A stretch of 64,000 nucleotides of DNA, from assembly GCA_003254905.1 (NCBI GenBank), contig QANU01107566.1, positions 359,264 through 423,263 of the forward strand, written 5' to 3'. This DNA comes from Nissolia schottii. Its lineage: Eukaryota; Streptophyta; Magnoliopsida; Fabales; Fabaceae. Positions 14,041 through 25,300 of this stretch are shown here, piece after piece. Position 1 is the stretch's first letter; each line of letters starts with the position of its first letter. The notes below the pieces were generated by a model. That model did no database searches. It was not told the origin of the DNA and worked only from the letters and a program-made list of their open reading frames with translations. A program made the translations under genes and the position numbers.

Positions 14041-14340
14041 CTTAAAAAATGTAGCATGTACTATAAAAGAGAATATTTTCATTGTCAAATGTAACACTTC
14101 ATAATATTTTAGGTCACCTTAACTTTGGTAGTTAGCAAAAAGTGTAACATTTCTTGTAGTGTATTGTAAAGTTAACTTTGGTAGCTATGCTTTTGTGTGT
14201 TTGCCAAAGTGAATGTGACCTAAATTATTATAAAGTTTTGTTGTTGGCGATAAAAATGTTCCTTCTTATAATATAAGGCATACTTTTTAGGTGCAGTTCA
14301 CATAAAATAAAGCATTATGTCAAATTTCTTATAGTAGTGT
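14041..14340. mobile_element. CACTA-like terminal remnants
   Basis: Two words resembling reverse-complemented CACTA ends occur close together: TTTCTTGTAGTG (ending 14162) and TTTCTTATAGTAGTG (ending 14340). Between and before them are repeated TAACTTTGGTAG and AAGTGTAAC words in both orientations, as in CACTA subterminal regions. No opposite end was found, so these look like broken ends. Confidence 0.45.
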
Positions 14341-14363
14341 AGGCAATGTGTTATATTACTTAT

Positions 14364-15021
14364 GAGTAATGCTAGGTGTAGAACCCAAATGCTGTCAACC
14401 ATGTTGCTAATCCATGGTTTACACAATGATACCAATGATAGTGAGTACACAAACTTTTTGCATATACATGCACACACTTTTTCAAATACAAAACTAAATC
14501 AAACCAGATCTACAACGTATTAAATAGCAAAAAGTAACTGTCGCTCTCTCTCCTTCTTCCCAATCACACTCTAAGTGCGTTGATTCACTATTTACTGTAC
14601 ATAAACAATTTAAAGCATATGCACAAACTTTTGAGCTGACGTGCACAAATTAACTTTTCAACTAGAAACAAAAAAATATGATGGAAACGTAAATGAAAAT
14701 GAAAACGAAAAAGAAAACTTTTGTGTTCACATGCACAAATTAACTTCTCTATATACATGCACAAACTTTTAACCAACTAGACATGCACAAACTTTCATAC
14801 AAACATGCATAAACAATTGAAAATCACAAAAAAATTGAATATGATGGAAATGGAAATGAAAACTCTTGGATTCATAAAGTATAAGATGGAAACAAAAAAA
14901 AAATGTTGGGAGATTGAGGAAGAAGAGAGAACAAATAAAGAATAAGAAAGAAAAGAAAAGAAACACATTAAGCAGAGTGGATTGTACAAAAGTTGGTAAA
15001 GTTGTACACTAAACATTTCTC
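14364..15021. mobile_element. Mutator-like non-autonomous element
   Basis: A perfect 9-bp direct repeat, ATTACTTAT (14355-14363 and 15022-15030), flanks a 658-bp segment. Its ends are related inverted repeats: GAGTAATGCTAGGTGTA at the left, and GAGAAATGTTTAGTGTA when the right end is reverse-complemented. A 9-bp duplication is the Mutator superfamily signature. The interior is rich in repeated CATGCACAAACTTT words and codes for nothing recognisable. Confidence 0.6.
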
Positions 15022-15172
15022 ATTACTTATTTTAGCAATTTAGCCCTTAAAAGATTTTTCACATAAAAAATGTTGCTCAAAGCTTAAAATGTGGCATCAC
15101 ATTAGTGCATAGAGCTCTATTATTTGTACACCCTTTTGTACTCCCAGTCCCACACTCTAGAATGTCTGTCTA

Positions 15173-15662
15173 GGAAGCATGGACACGTCATAAAACTATC
15201 ATATCTCCATTGTCAACACACCATTGACACTGACACACGAAAATACTTGTCTGACACACATGTAACACGTATACAAAACTGTCCAAAAAAATTCACGATT
15301 AACTATATTTAAACATGTATGGGTTGTATCTGAGAGTTTTTTTTGTATTGTGTCCATGTCGTGTCCAAATAAAAAATATTTTAAATACTAAATAATTTAT
15401 AATAATATGAACTTTTAGAAAATTAGCAGATATTATCAAATGATATCTTGAATATTCCATTTATTTTGAAAGGGGTTTGGAAAATATTTAAAATTAATAG
15501 TTTGATATCAATTTATGAAAATATTAGGAATTTATTATAAATATTTAATTTTATATCTATATATGTTGTGTTCATGTCCTATAAAATTTTGAAATTGGTG
15601 TGTCACAGTATCGCATGTTGTGTCGTGTCATGTGTCCTGCGTCCATGTTAGTGCTTCATAGG
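15173..15662. mobile_element. Mutator-like MITE candidate
   Basis: A 490-bp segment flanked by TGTCTGTCTA (15163-15172) and TGTCTGTATA (15663-15672), a 9/10 match. GAAGCA words lie near both ends in inverted orientation, with GACACG-rich subterminal runs on each side. The long target duplication suggests Mutator-like origin, but the terminal repeats are poor. Confidence 0.45.
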
Positions 15663-15689
15663 TGTCTGTATATTAATGGAAAAAAAGAT

Positions 15690-17177
15690 GATTTTTTTGT
15701 ATTTGGTACAAGGAGTAACAACTCTGAAAACAAGATCAACCCTTGAGCTCGCAGTATCAACACTTGCTGAGAAATGTATCAACACTATTATTTTTCATTA
15801 TTCCAAACACATTCCTTCTCTATCAATTCACATCGTCTATCCATCAAGTCAGGCTCTCTCTCCTCTACTCTCAATCTCTCACTTCTACGTGAAGCTCACT
15901 TACCATGTGGGTACCAACGTGATAGAAATATGTATCCGCATATTATAAAAATAACAATGTTTGAATAAAAGGTATCAATGTATTAAGACCGTACCAAAAC
16001 ATTGATACATATTTTTACAAATGTTAATACTTTTTTTATAAACATTGATATTTTTATAATATGTTTGACTCATTTTTCAAAAGTGTTGATACATTTTTAA
16101 AAATGTTGATACCCATATATTTTAAAAATAGTGGAGATAGTTAGAGCAAGAGAGAGAGTGTGTGATTTAACGGAGAGATAATATTTTAAAATTAAATTTT
16201 TTTATTGTATTTTATGGTTCCTATGTGAAATCATTTGTCAAGTGTGAATAAAAATGTATTGTATTTAGAGTGTATAAAAACCAATAATCTAATCTAATGC
16301 ATATGAAAGTTATCACTACGCCCTAAACAAATGTCCTTTTTGAAAGGCAGTGATTTTGCATTTTAACTTTGAGAACCTATTTGGTGTTAAAATGTTAGAA
16401 CTAATGAGATTTCGCATTTTAACTTTCACTTACTTATTTGGTGTCAAAAATCTTTTAAAATCTAAGTTCATGTCACATGTATCTTTCAATGACCCAAGTA
16501 CATATATTTACTCACTTATATCTTCTTCGCACGACAAAGTAGTTGAAGTGGATGGAAATTTGTCAAAGCTGGTAGGTCCGAGGGATGTTCTGTGGTCAAG
16601 ATAAATAATCAGTGTATAACGTGTGATTAGACGTGCAATCATTTTATCTTATTACTTTGTCAATCCTTTAAGGTTAAATCAAAGCAAAATTAGGTTGTGA
16701 TTTGCGAACATGGGGATTGGAGAGGAAGATTATACACACAATTACACTATGCATGAACATTAATAATTCAGTGCTCTAATCAATCTGAACCCGTACACGG
16801 GAAATTGCTAGGACAGAGCTAATGTACTATATATATGGATCAAATGAAAGAAACTGATTAGAATTGTTTTATGATCACATTAGTTGGTACTTGATTGCAC
16901 TCAATTTCTAAATGACGTAATCACTTAACATGCCATAGAGTACTAATCAATTAATTTCTGTGGCCTTAAAACATATATGAGAGTGCACGTGCGCTGTCAC
17001 AACAGAAATATAGGTAAGAATGGAAACACCTCTGCACCATACAACCAGAAACAATGAATCATGGCTACCTAACCTTGTTGAGAACACACTTTATCATCAT
17101 CTAAATAAAATCTTAATTTTTGTACCAAGAAGAATAAGTCATTATCCAACTTTAATTAGTCCAAAGAACATTTGTAT
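15690..17177. other. Intergenic DNA, probably degraded repeats
   Basis: No supported gene. TGTTGATAC and TATCAAC words recur in both orientations at 15750-16120, which suggests a decayed inverted-repeat element. A diverged direct duplication of about 60 bp (GCATTTTAACTTT words) lies near 16355-16460. Confidence 0.4.
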
Positions 17178-17740
17178 CACTACAAGAAAACAGCTCATTA
17201 CCGTCGACATACCGTCGGCGTTACCGCCGATTTTTTATGTTACCATCGGCATTACCGTCGAATGCGGGCACACGATACATAGAGTTGTCAATGGCAATCA
17301 TTTTACCGTCGAAAAACGACAATCGACGGTAATTACCGGTGGTATAAACCGACGTAAACTGGTTCACATTTGAGTACATTTGAACCAGTTTACTGTCGGT
17401 TAAAGGCGATGGTAATATAATAATATTTTATTCGTATACCATCGTCGGTCGGTGACAGTAACGTGTGTGGTGAACACGTGGTTATTTACAATTAATGGTA
17501 ATTTACCGTTTGCTATGTCCGATGGTAATCTTTTTTATTGTTATCGACGGTAAATTGTTCACGCCCTTTCCCGCGAATAATTACCGTTGTAGTTACCGTC
17601 AGCCAGATTTTTCAACAGTGATCTGGTGCCTCTTTCCTAGTTCTTTATAAGCGAACCGATTACCGTCAGTACTATTTTGTTGTCCAACGGTATTACCGTC
17701 CGCACGTGTCCGACGGTAATGTCTGGAGGGTAATGGTTCA
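17178..17740 (+). mobile_element. Single CACTA transposon terminus with subterminal repeats
   Basis: CACTACAAGAAAA at 17178 is the classic CACTA inverted-repeat end, oriented so that the element body runs to the right. The next 560 bp are packed with TTACCGTCGG and CCGACGGTAA words in both orientations, the transposase-binding subterminal array typical of this superfamily. No matching right end with the same array was seen up to TAF2, so the element is truncated. TAT just outside (17175-17177) would be one copy of the 3-bp target duplication. Local CpG content is far above the surroundings. Confidence 0.8.
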
Positions 17741-18963
17741 CAAATCTCTAAACTTCTTATAAGTTGACTCTTTTAATAATTTGACTAAAAAAATTTATTA
17801 CAATCATATAAAACATGAAATGATATTAAAGTTCAATGAAATTAATAATAAAAATGATTAAAAATAAATAAATTAAATAACATTAAGTATTTACCCATAA
17901 CATATTTAAGCGACTTCAACTAAGTTTTTGCAAAGTGGTATCTCACAGGGATGGCATGCTTCTAACACTGCCATATAGTGTGGATAAAGTTTGCTTGCGT
18001 GTAGGAGTTGTAAAATGTGATACATATCTATCTCGTTTGTGTGTGCTGATTTGCGTTAGTCAGCCCCTTTGAACTGCGTTGTTGGGTTAGGGGTGCGTTA
18101 ATTAATTCGTTGCGGTTTAATGTGTTTTGCGTTGTTTGGTAGGAGTTTTTTTCCAATGGTTTGGTCTTTTCTTGGGTTCAGTAGCTCTACACCATATTTG
18201 TATTTTGCTCTTCTCTCATCGAGGGTGTAAGGTTAATGTTTTGCAAATATGATGAAAATTTGATTGCAGCTTTATATATGTCAGAAATGTCAGAACCTAA
18301 TCAAACGATTAGCATCACAATACTCCTAATAGTGAAGATGTTAGGCTTAATCGATCAGCATGACTTATAAGGTCTGTTTGATATGATCAAAAGTTCTCAA
18401 AATAAAAATCGACATCACCTATTGTATCTGTGAGTAGAACATAAATAGTTTTTTTGTCTAGACAATTGCATAAATTGAACCTAATGCGATCAAGCAGAGC
18501 GAAATAAGTTTTTTTTCTTCAAGACATGGAAAAGAAACTTTGCATCACCCATTTCACATTAATTATGAAATGATCAGCAATATTATTTCATTTGTAATAA
18601 TAGCATGCACTCACCTTATACTGTGATCAATCAAACCCTATCCCATGATGCACATGCAGTAGGTGGATAGAATTTAACATCCTGAATGCAAATAAGAACA
18701 TAATAAGTTAAATAAGAAAAGCAACAAAATAATAACGTCATTAACTATTAGCATCTCTTGTTTCTCTTTTGAAAAACTACACTTATAACTTTCAGGCACA
18801 CTATCAACACTCTTGTGAGTTGTATTGCAATTGTTTTCTACATTGCAAAGATTTTTAATATGAAAACATCAACTGATAAGACTTTTCAAGTAAGTGTCGA
18901 ACTACACAAGAAAATACTTTCTCCTTTTCATTTGACAACTAACAATATTGATAACACAAAATA
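17741..18963. other. Unassigned DNA between CACTA end and pseudogene
   Basis: No gene seen. It may be the interior of the truncated CACTA element or ordinary intergenic DNA; nothing in the sequence decides. Confidence 0.4.
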
Positions 18964-19766
18964 AATTAGTAAAAACGGTTTTGGTTGAAATCGAATGTCC
19001 TCACCATCATTCTTTTTCATTTACAAAACCAATACCTTTGTTTCATTTTTAATTTTGTTCTTGAATTGCTTAGTTTTTTTAATTTTAAGTTCATTATCAC
19101 CAAACAAACAATGATAGAGGTGAGGGGAGTGCTGGGCAGGGTATGATAGAGATGAAAGGGTAAAAGTAACTAATCAACATAAAAAATTACTATTAAAATA
19201 TAAAAGTGAATTATCATATAAAATTAAATTATACATTAAATCTTAGTCATTAGTGGGAGTCTTCCTCTCCAATAATACGAAGAGTTTAGAAATGAGTTTG
19301 AGTATGAGTTTGATGTGGAGGTGATGAAATGCAAGAATGATATTGGTTGAACTTGAATATCTGTAATTGAAAAGTGAAATGTGGGTTTATTTATTTAGGG
19401 AGTATTTTATTTGAATTGGTTTACTATTATAAATGTTATCCGGACCACAATGGGTTAGAGAAGAGGACTTGGCAAAGGACCTCAAGTTGGAAATAGGTAA
19501 CCATTATGAATTTGGAGTTGCCTTATAAGCATTGTCTGATTTTGCCACATACAGCGAAAGGTGCAAAGCTGATGGTCAACCGACAACAAATGAGGGAGAA
19601 GAAAAGGTCAAGCTGCACACTGTTGACTAGATTAGATTATGCTCAGGTTCATCTCTTTCTCAACAATTCTTCTATAAATGTAGTTTTACCAATGATATTT
19701 ATTTTTATGTTTTATTGCATACAGACAAATCATTGTTGTTTTGCCGGGTGGTTTTTGTGAGTTTTT
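18964..19766 (+). pseudogene. Partial TFIIE-alpha gene copy (promoter and early exons)
   Basis: This 0.8-kb segment aligns in the same orientation with 49324-52060, the upstream region and first part of the intact TFIIE-alpha gene. Shared landmarks are GGTTGAAATCGAATGTCCT, the exon 3 start, exon 4 and the following intron. The copy lacks about 1.1 kb that includes exons 1 and 2, has lost most of exon 3, and misses about 30 bp within exon 4, which shifts the frame. The exon 3 acceptor AG reads GG, and the TATAAAA box of the parent reads AATAATAC. It cannot encode the protein. It contains introns, so it arose from DNA and not from a processed transcript. It lacks the hAT element and MITE present in the parent promoter. 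Confidence 0.85.
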
Positions 19767-20819
19767 TGGCCTTAAGGATGGTGCAAGAATCTCATCAATA
19801 ACTTGGATATGGTAAGGATAGAAAAATACCATAACACCATTCATAATATATATGATAAGGATAGGTAAAGATGTGATAATGATAATTAAGCATACGGATT
19901 TGAAAAATGCCTCTCTAACAATACCATTCCCCACATATGATTTACAATTAAGTATTTTTCGATTTATGATTTTTCACGTTTAATTGCTTCTTTATCTGGC
20001 TCACACACACACACATATATATATATGGTGAATGATGGGATAAATTAAGAAGTTGGAGAATGGTGTTGTTGGCGAGACATTCGATATTCACAAAATATCT
20101 TTCCTACTACTGCTTCCGGGAGAAGTGTCAATCTACATGAATTGTGGTGCAACAATGATACCATATATGCTCTTGCTATATATGATCTGCCACAACAACT
20201 AAAGGCTTCTACCCTTCATTTCTGGTGGCCTGGTCTACTCTTTGGACGCCAATTTTTTGGTAGGCGTAAGCGGGTTTTTTGCATAAAAAAATTAATCTAG
20301 TCAAAGCGTAGATTTCCTCCAATTACCAAATCAATGGAACTTAAAGAAACATTAACATTGATCGACCAATAATGGGAGAGGCAAATTCAACCTAGCCTAG
20401 ACGTTGTCTATTATTTAGTAGCCAATGCAACCTCATTTTCTATTTGTAAAGAAAGACTCTATTAGTTGCTCTCGGTTGGTTATTACTTCTTTAAATTGTG
20501 AATTATATGAATAAATTCATTAATTGAAATGAGAGTAGTTAGCTAGCAAACTTGTCAATGAGATGCTATACTGATGTGCCATTTTAGGTTTGTTTTATTA
20601 TAGCAATTAATTTAGGTTTAGTTTTTAAATTAATGTGAAACTTTTCAACCCTTTTTTTATAAATTGAAAAGTTATATTTAACTTGCAATAAATTTGGCAT
20701 AAGACGATATCTTTTATTTGTTACACTTAAAAAGTATATATATTATATTATATAAAAAAAAGTACTTTTATTAACAAAAACAACAATTTCATAATATTTA
20801 AAGTCACATTCAATTTGAC
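19767..20819. other. Intergenic DNA downstream of the pseudogene
   Basis: No gene recognised. A short CA/TA repeat lies near 20003-20027. The segment 20041-20250 is less AT-rich than its surroundings but has no usable reading frame. Confidence 0.4.
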
Positions 20820-20997
20820 AACCTCTCAAAAAGTGTAACCTTAACTTTATATTACACTAAAAAAAAGGTTACTTCCTTAACAACGTAATTTTAACATAAC
20901 AAATGTTAATGCGTTACCTTTTATGAGTTGCTAAATTAAGGATTGATGTAAGTATTATGAAAATGTTGCCTTTATTAATAAAAATATTTCTTATAGT
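20820..20997. mobile_element. CACTA-like terminal remnant
   Basis: GTAACCTTAACTTT and GTTACTT words occur in both orientations, followed by TTTCTTATAGTAG at the right edge. This resembles the remnants at 14041-14340 and is probably another broken end of the same family. Confidence 0.35.
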
Positions 20998-21842
20998 AGA
21001 AGAGAATAAGACACTTTTTAAATATAACAAAATGTGTAATGTTAGACATATTTTTCGAATAGAAATGTGATCCCAAATTTATTATAGGATTAATAAATGA
21101 AAACACGAGATACACCACTAAAATTTGAACAGTTACCTTATGCGAGGTTACTTCTTATGGGAAAAAAAGGAAAATCTTATGCGAGGTTACATGAGTGTGC
21201 TTAAAAAAAATACTTTTAGAGTATATTAATTCCCTTCACGTTACATTTACTGTAATGTGCAACAAAGGCAATAGGGAGTAAAAAAAAATTATGGAACATC
21301 AATAGGAGTGAATTTAACTAAATTATATTATATATTCAATCAAATTAAAAAAATTTACTAATATAATTTTAGTGATATAATACTTTTTTATTCTCTAATT
21401 AAAATTTTTTATCTACAAATCTTTGTATTTAGATTTTATTTTAGTAAATTTTCTTTTTTATCATTTTTATTTATATTTTTATACATTCTAGTTTTACTTA
21501 ATTAAATAATCTTATTTGTTACTTATTATATAATGACTACTTAATTAAATATTTTTGTTTATACTTATTTAGAATGAAAAAATAAATTTATTATATAAAA
21601 TGACAATCAAGCACCATATTGTAATGGATAATTTTATTTTTCATTAGTCATTTTTCTCTTGATTAATACAGTGATAACATAGATTCCTTCACTTAATAAC
21701 AAAAATTCTTACACTTAGATTAAATCATATAAGGCGGATTCATTTACAAATTAGATAATATACTTATAAAATATTTAATAATTGTTTAAAAATAAAGTAG
21801 ACTATTGTAGCATAAGAAAATTGGCATCTTATGTTTATTCTA

Positions 21843-22323
21843 GAGTTAAATATGTTTTTAGTCTCTCATAAATTTTAAATTATGTGTTTTACTTCTCATA
21901 AATTTTTTTGCAAAAAATCATCTCTCATAATTTTTTTATAAAGTTTTAGTCTTTACTGTCTTGTTAAATTGTTAACATGACAGTAAATTTAGTCACCTGA
22001 CAGGTCATGTGCCTCACACGTGACATGATTAACTCAACGTACACGCTGCTCTCAGCGTACACGTAATATCTTATTCTCTAGCTTCTTGAGCCACCACAGT
22101 TGCTAGCAATGTGCTCTCACCCACACACCCTCACCCTTTTTCCTCCTCTCCCTCACCTTCCTCACGTAGCCAGGTTAATTGTCAGCAGTGAACGACTTAA
22201 CATGATTATAGAGACTAAACCCTTACTAAAAAAATTATGGAGGACAATTTTTAACCAAAAAAAATTATAAGAAGTAAAACACAAAATTCAAAATTTATAA
22301 GAGACTAAAAACGTATCTAAACA
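21843..22323. mobile_element. Mutator-like MITE with 9-bp target duplication
   Basis: A 481-bp segment is bounded by a perfect 9-bp direct repeat, TTTATTCTA (21834-21842 and 22324-22332). The ends form an inverted repeat of roughly 100 bp: left GAGTTAAATATGTTTTTAG, right reverse complement TGTTTAGATACGTTTTTAG, followed by parallel TTTTAC and CTCATAA words. GTTAAATATGTTTTTAGTC ends are very common in legume genomes. No coding capacity. Confidence 0.8.
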
Positions 22324-22332
22324 TTTATTCTA

Positions 22333-25300
22333 TAACTTAAGTTTCTTTTTTTTTCTGATAATTAATTATTCATTTTGTTAGACAATTATCTACAAAAGAT
22401 ATTACAATTACGCACAAACTTGAATATTAAACTTACAATTAGGAAAAAAAATTAGAAAATAAACCCCAATATGTAAATACTTTGCATTACATAATATGTT
22501 AAAAATCTAATCAATACTATACATGTATATATGGGATTTGCTTACCTCCATAAGTTCAGGTGGAAGTTAGCAAGCTTCAAAATTTATTTTGAAGAAAAAA
22601 TACACACAACTCTTCATTTACTTAACTTATACAATTGATAATTTTGTATTACTCACGTTAATTACTACTTTAATTTTTTTCTCACCTATTTAATACTCTC
22701 TCCACTACTTCTCTCTTAATTATGTTAATGGTTTTCTTTTTACAATTTTTTCTTTCTAAATACTAATATATAAGTGAAATTAAAAATTTAAGAATTATGA
22801 ATGATTAAATTGATATACTAATTAACATATATATATATATATTTTTTTTAAAATGACATTTTATTTCGAGAAAAAAATAAGTCTTAATAAGATAAGTTAT
22901 ACAATAACAATAAAAAAAAGTTAAGGACAATGATTGAATTATATGGAGTATATATTTGCCTAAATCAAGAATCATGAATTGCATTGTCAAGAATAATCTT
23001 AGTAAAAGAATTTAAAGTTGTTATAGGTGAGGAGTACAAATACACATATTATATAAAAATTTTGTCTACAGTAAATTGTTGTATGAAGTTTCTCTATGTA
23101 ATTAATTTATTTTTATTTTATTTTGTAAAACAATAAACAAAACCTAAGGACAAACACTGAACTATATAACATGGTTATATTTACAAAAATCAATGTTTTG
23201 TCATCCATAATTATGTATTGCATTGTCAAAATCAATATTCTTGCCAAAAGGATTAAGAGTTCTTATGTTTGAGCAGATGATAAATAGACAAAATTTGGTA
23301 CAAGTTTTGTTTATAATAAAGTTTTCAATAAACACTCTGCATGTAATTAATTAATTAAATTTAATATAATTCATTCTATAAAATAATTAATTAAAGAAAA
23401 CAAATTTAATATATTATTTTAATATTTATTACAATAAAATACATTTTTTAAATATTCTATTAAAATTAATTATAAAAAAGTTAACAAACTCGTGCAACAC
23501 AGACATTCTATCGAGTTAAAAATAATCTCAACCCCTCTTTACCATTTAAAAAGAATTTAGCTAAGAAATGCACTTCAAATATTTAACGACACTTATTAAA
23601 AAATCAAAAATAATAATATTTCAATGAAAAAACAAAAATAATATTAAATATTGAAATTCACAAAATATATCACTTAAAATTTTTTAACTAATTTTTTAAG
23701 AATATTTATTAACAAAATCTTTTTAAAAAATTGCTTTAAAATAGTTTTAAAAAGATGTCAAGTAAGACAAAAATCATTAGGTAATGGAAATTAATTGCCT
23801 TAAAAATAGGTTGCCAGTAACATGCGTGGCAAGATAGAAACTGAAGAAGACGTGGACAGAAAAGCATAGTATATATCAACATGTATCTGCACATAAAATG
23901 TCACATCAGTGGGGCATTAAGTTTTCTTTTGGGCTAAGTAGTAATGTTTCTTAGAAAGTATATAATATGCATAACTGTTAATTCCCTCACTACCAGTGCT
24001 CTTAATCATAAGAGACATGTAAGTAAATGTTGCTAAAGATCGTAATGAAGCACCATCACCACTAAGAAAAAACAAAACAAAACAAAACAAAAAAGAAGAA
24101 AGAAAAGTTCCCCGAAGGACTCAAGTAGAAAGCAACTTCTACTACTATTTTTATCTTTTTCTCCAATACAGAGAATAATCCCAAATATAAACAATAATTA
24201 TTAATAATTAAACGACTAAAACTAGGGAATTAAATCAGGAAGAAGCTAGGAAGAAATGAAATTGAAAATGCTCATAGGAAAAAGAAAAAAGAAAAGTTTC
24301 AATGCAATTAATCTTAATAAATTACCTTGGAGGTGTGATCTAATCAGTTGAAGCTCGATCTTCATTAATTTCCAACACAAACTGTAGTGCAACGAAGATT
24401 ATTATTCAACAGAAGCATCATTTGTTTCGTCATCGGGAGATGCATGAACAATTAATGAAATCAAGAGGCAAAAGAAAAAAGAAAAAAAAAAAAGACTAAC
24501 CTGGGCTATAGAGAGAGCCTCTGAACATTTAATTTTGTGTGGCAAAATGAAGATGGTTGTGGAAGGGGTCCGGAGGGGGGTATTTGAAGGGAGAATGGAA
24601 AAGGAACAGAAAATCTGATAAAGGGAAGATTGCATTTTTTGCAGTCATGATATCATGAAAAGAAAGACTGGTACTTGTTACTGTTACAAATAAATTCAAA
24701 CACATACTCACACAGTGCATTCTGCAGTGGTATCTATACATGATAGAATAGAGGGGTGGCTATGCATATATTACATAGGAAACCAACATCATTATTATTA
24801 TATATAACAATGGTTTGTTGGTAGGGCTATGCAGAGCTAGCCTAGCTTTGTGAGTAGCAAGTAGGGATCAATAGGGAGACTTTGAATTAAAATTAACTTT
24901 TTAATTAATTGCACTTTATTGTTACATTCAATTAAAAGAAGAAGAAATTTGACTAGTACAGTACAGTGACCTCTCTACTAATATTACTACTACTGCTGAC
25001 GCTGTACATAGAAATTCAATTCACGTTCTTAATTTTAAGGGGACTTGTCTGTAATGCCTAGTACTAGTATCCAACCACCTATCTCCGGATAATTCTCACA
25101 TTTAATTATGAGTAACAAAAAACAGTAACATTAATGAAAATTGTGCATATGTAGCATTTTAAGAACAACTTTGCTCTTTGAATTTTGCCAATTTGTGATG
25201 CCATATATGGGCTCTTCTAATTATTGTTACTCAGAGGAAACAAATTTTCTCTTAGCTTTGTACTATTGTATTTTTCTTACCTCGGCATTGTCAGCTAACA

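Noticed and set aside
17178-20997. A complete CACTA element spanning the TFIIE-alpha fragment
   Set aside because: The end at 20997 lacks the ACCGTCGG array and has a different terminal word, so the two ends do not belong to one element.
24402-24741. Small minus-strand frames with hydrophobic stretches resembling a secreted peptide
   Set aside because: Hydrophobicity comes from T-rich DNA; no conserved peptide motif and no supporting promoter or splice structure.
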